DNA of 44,238 bases, taken from NCBI GenBank assembly GCA_021778115.1, contig JAJYCS010000011.1:1-44238 (forward strand), written 5' to 3'. Shown here piece after piece: positions 43,828 to 44,238 of this stretch. The DNA comes from Deltaproteobacteria bacterium (GTDB taxonomy: Bacteria > Desulfobacterota > Desulfuromonadia > Geobacterales > Pseudopelobacteraceae). The position numbers and the translations under genes are program-made. The notes under the pieces were generated by a model, which ran no database searches, was not told the origin of the DNA, and saw nothing but the letters and a program-made list of their open reading frames with translations. The number at the start of each line of letters is the position of its first letter. The stretch's first letter is position 1.

Positions 43828-44238
43828 CACGCCTCCCCATGCACCTTGTGCAGGTAGTACTGATAGTTGCCTTCATAGGTCCGCATCTCGCCGTGGTCCA
43901 CCTCAATCACCCGGTTCACCAGGCAGCGCAGGAAGTGGCGATCGTGGGAGACCAGCACCACCGTGCCGCTGAAGCGCTGCAGGGTGTCCAGCAGGATCTC
44001 GCGGGAACGGATATCCAGGTGGTTGGTGGGCTCGTCCAGGATCAGGAAGTTCACCGGCCGGGCAAACAGGGTGGCCAGCACCACCCGGCTCTTTTCGCCG
44101 CCGGACAGGTTCTCGATCCGCTTGTCCACCGCGTCGCCGGAGAACAGGAAGGCCCCCAGCAGGTTCATGATTACCCCGCGGTTGGCCAGCGGCAGCACCT
44201 CCTGGACGGTTTCAAAGATGGTCTTCTTCGGCTCAAGC
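43827..44238 (-). CDS. ABC-F family ATPase, C-terminal part (5' end beyond window)
   Basis: The visible residues form the second ABC domain of an ABC-F protein: signature LSGGEKSRVVLATLF, Walker B LILDEPTNHLDI, the H-loop VLVSHDRHFL and the end RTYEGNYQYYLHKVHGEA. It is different from the complete ABC-F gene at 19177. The reading frame is open to the window end, so the first ABC domain and most of the linker are outside. Confidence 0.9.
   Translation of the reverse strand, partial: LEPKKTIFETVQEVLPLANRGVIMNLLGAFLFSGDAVDKRIENLSGGEKSRVVLATLFARPVNFLILDEPTNHLDIRSREILLDTLQRFSGTVVLVSHDRHFLRCLVNRVIEVDHGEMRTYEGNYQYYLHKVHGEA

Noticed and set aside
1-44238. CRISPR arrays, insertion sequences, rRNA or tRNA genes
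   Set aside because: No spaced direct-repeat array, transposase, rRNA segment or full cloverleaf was seen by reading; a computed search could still find weak cases.

Overview
The window looks like the replication-origin region of a GC-rich, strictly respiratory deltaproteobacterium, most likely of the Geobacterales (Geobacter, Trichlorobacter or Pelobacter type). The grounds are the gene order dnaA-dnaN-recF-gyrB opposite rpmH-rnpA-yidD-yidC-mnmE-mnmG-rsmG, a futalosine-pathway menaquinone gene (mqnC), CydDC, RNase Y, and the run smc - roadblock - ftsY - zapB - zapA - fau - rny. The species cannot be fixed from sequence alone.

Layout. 1-4594: gyrB (partial), recF, dnaN and dnaA, all transcribed leftward with overlapping starts and stops. 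4595-4952: divergent dnaA/rpmH spacer with DnaA-box-like sites, an AT-rich tract and an rpmH promoter, the best oriC candidate; a second DnaA-box cluster lies between dnaN and dnaA. 4953-11246: rightward rpmH, rnpA, yidD, yidC, mnmE, mnmG, rsmG, with a near-perfect parS site between mnmE and mnmG but no parAB next to it. 11477-21120: a tightly packed rightward run (ybgC-like thioesterase, mqnC, RNase D, arnC, a split arnA, nadD, rsfS, rlmH, an orphan MacB-type ATPase, an ABC-F protein). 21220-23847: an NFU-type Fe-S protein, an MFS transporter and a TauE/SafE exporter. 23916-33746: smc, a roadblock/LC7 protein, ftsY, zapB, zapA, a candidate 6S RNA, fau, rny, ymdB and tyrS, ending in a strong terminator.

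33800-38170 is the accessory part and the main point of interest. An integron-integrase-type tyrosine recombinase (37121-38167, rightward) lies divergent from four leftward genes of unknown function, three of them in visibly AT-richer DNA. An attC-like imperfect palindrome separates two of these genes, a weaker one abuts the tyrS terminator, and an 18-bp repeat family lies beside and partly inside the small gene next to the integrase. I read this as a small, probably undescribed chromosomal integron or a close relative.

38216-44238: rlmI-like methyltransferase, cydD, cydC and a small GGQ release-factor-like protein (rightward), then greB, a small hypothetical gene and the 3' part of a second ABC-F gene (leftward). 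Most of the window is core housekeeping: replication start, chromosome segregation (parS, SMC), the divisome (ZapA/ZapB), membrane insertion (YidC, FtsY), tRNA/rRNA modification (MnmE/MnmG, RsmG, RlmH, RlmI) and RNA decay.
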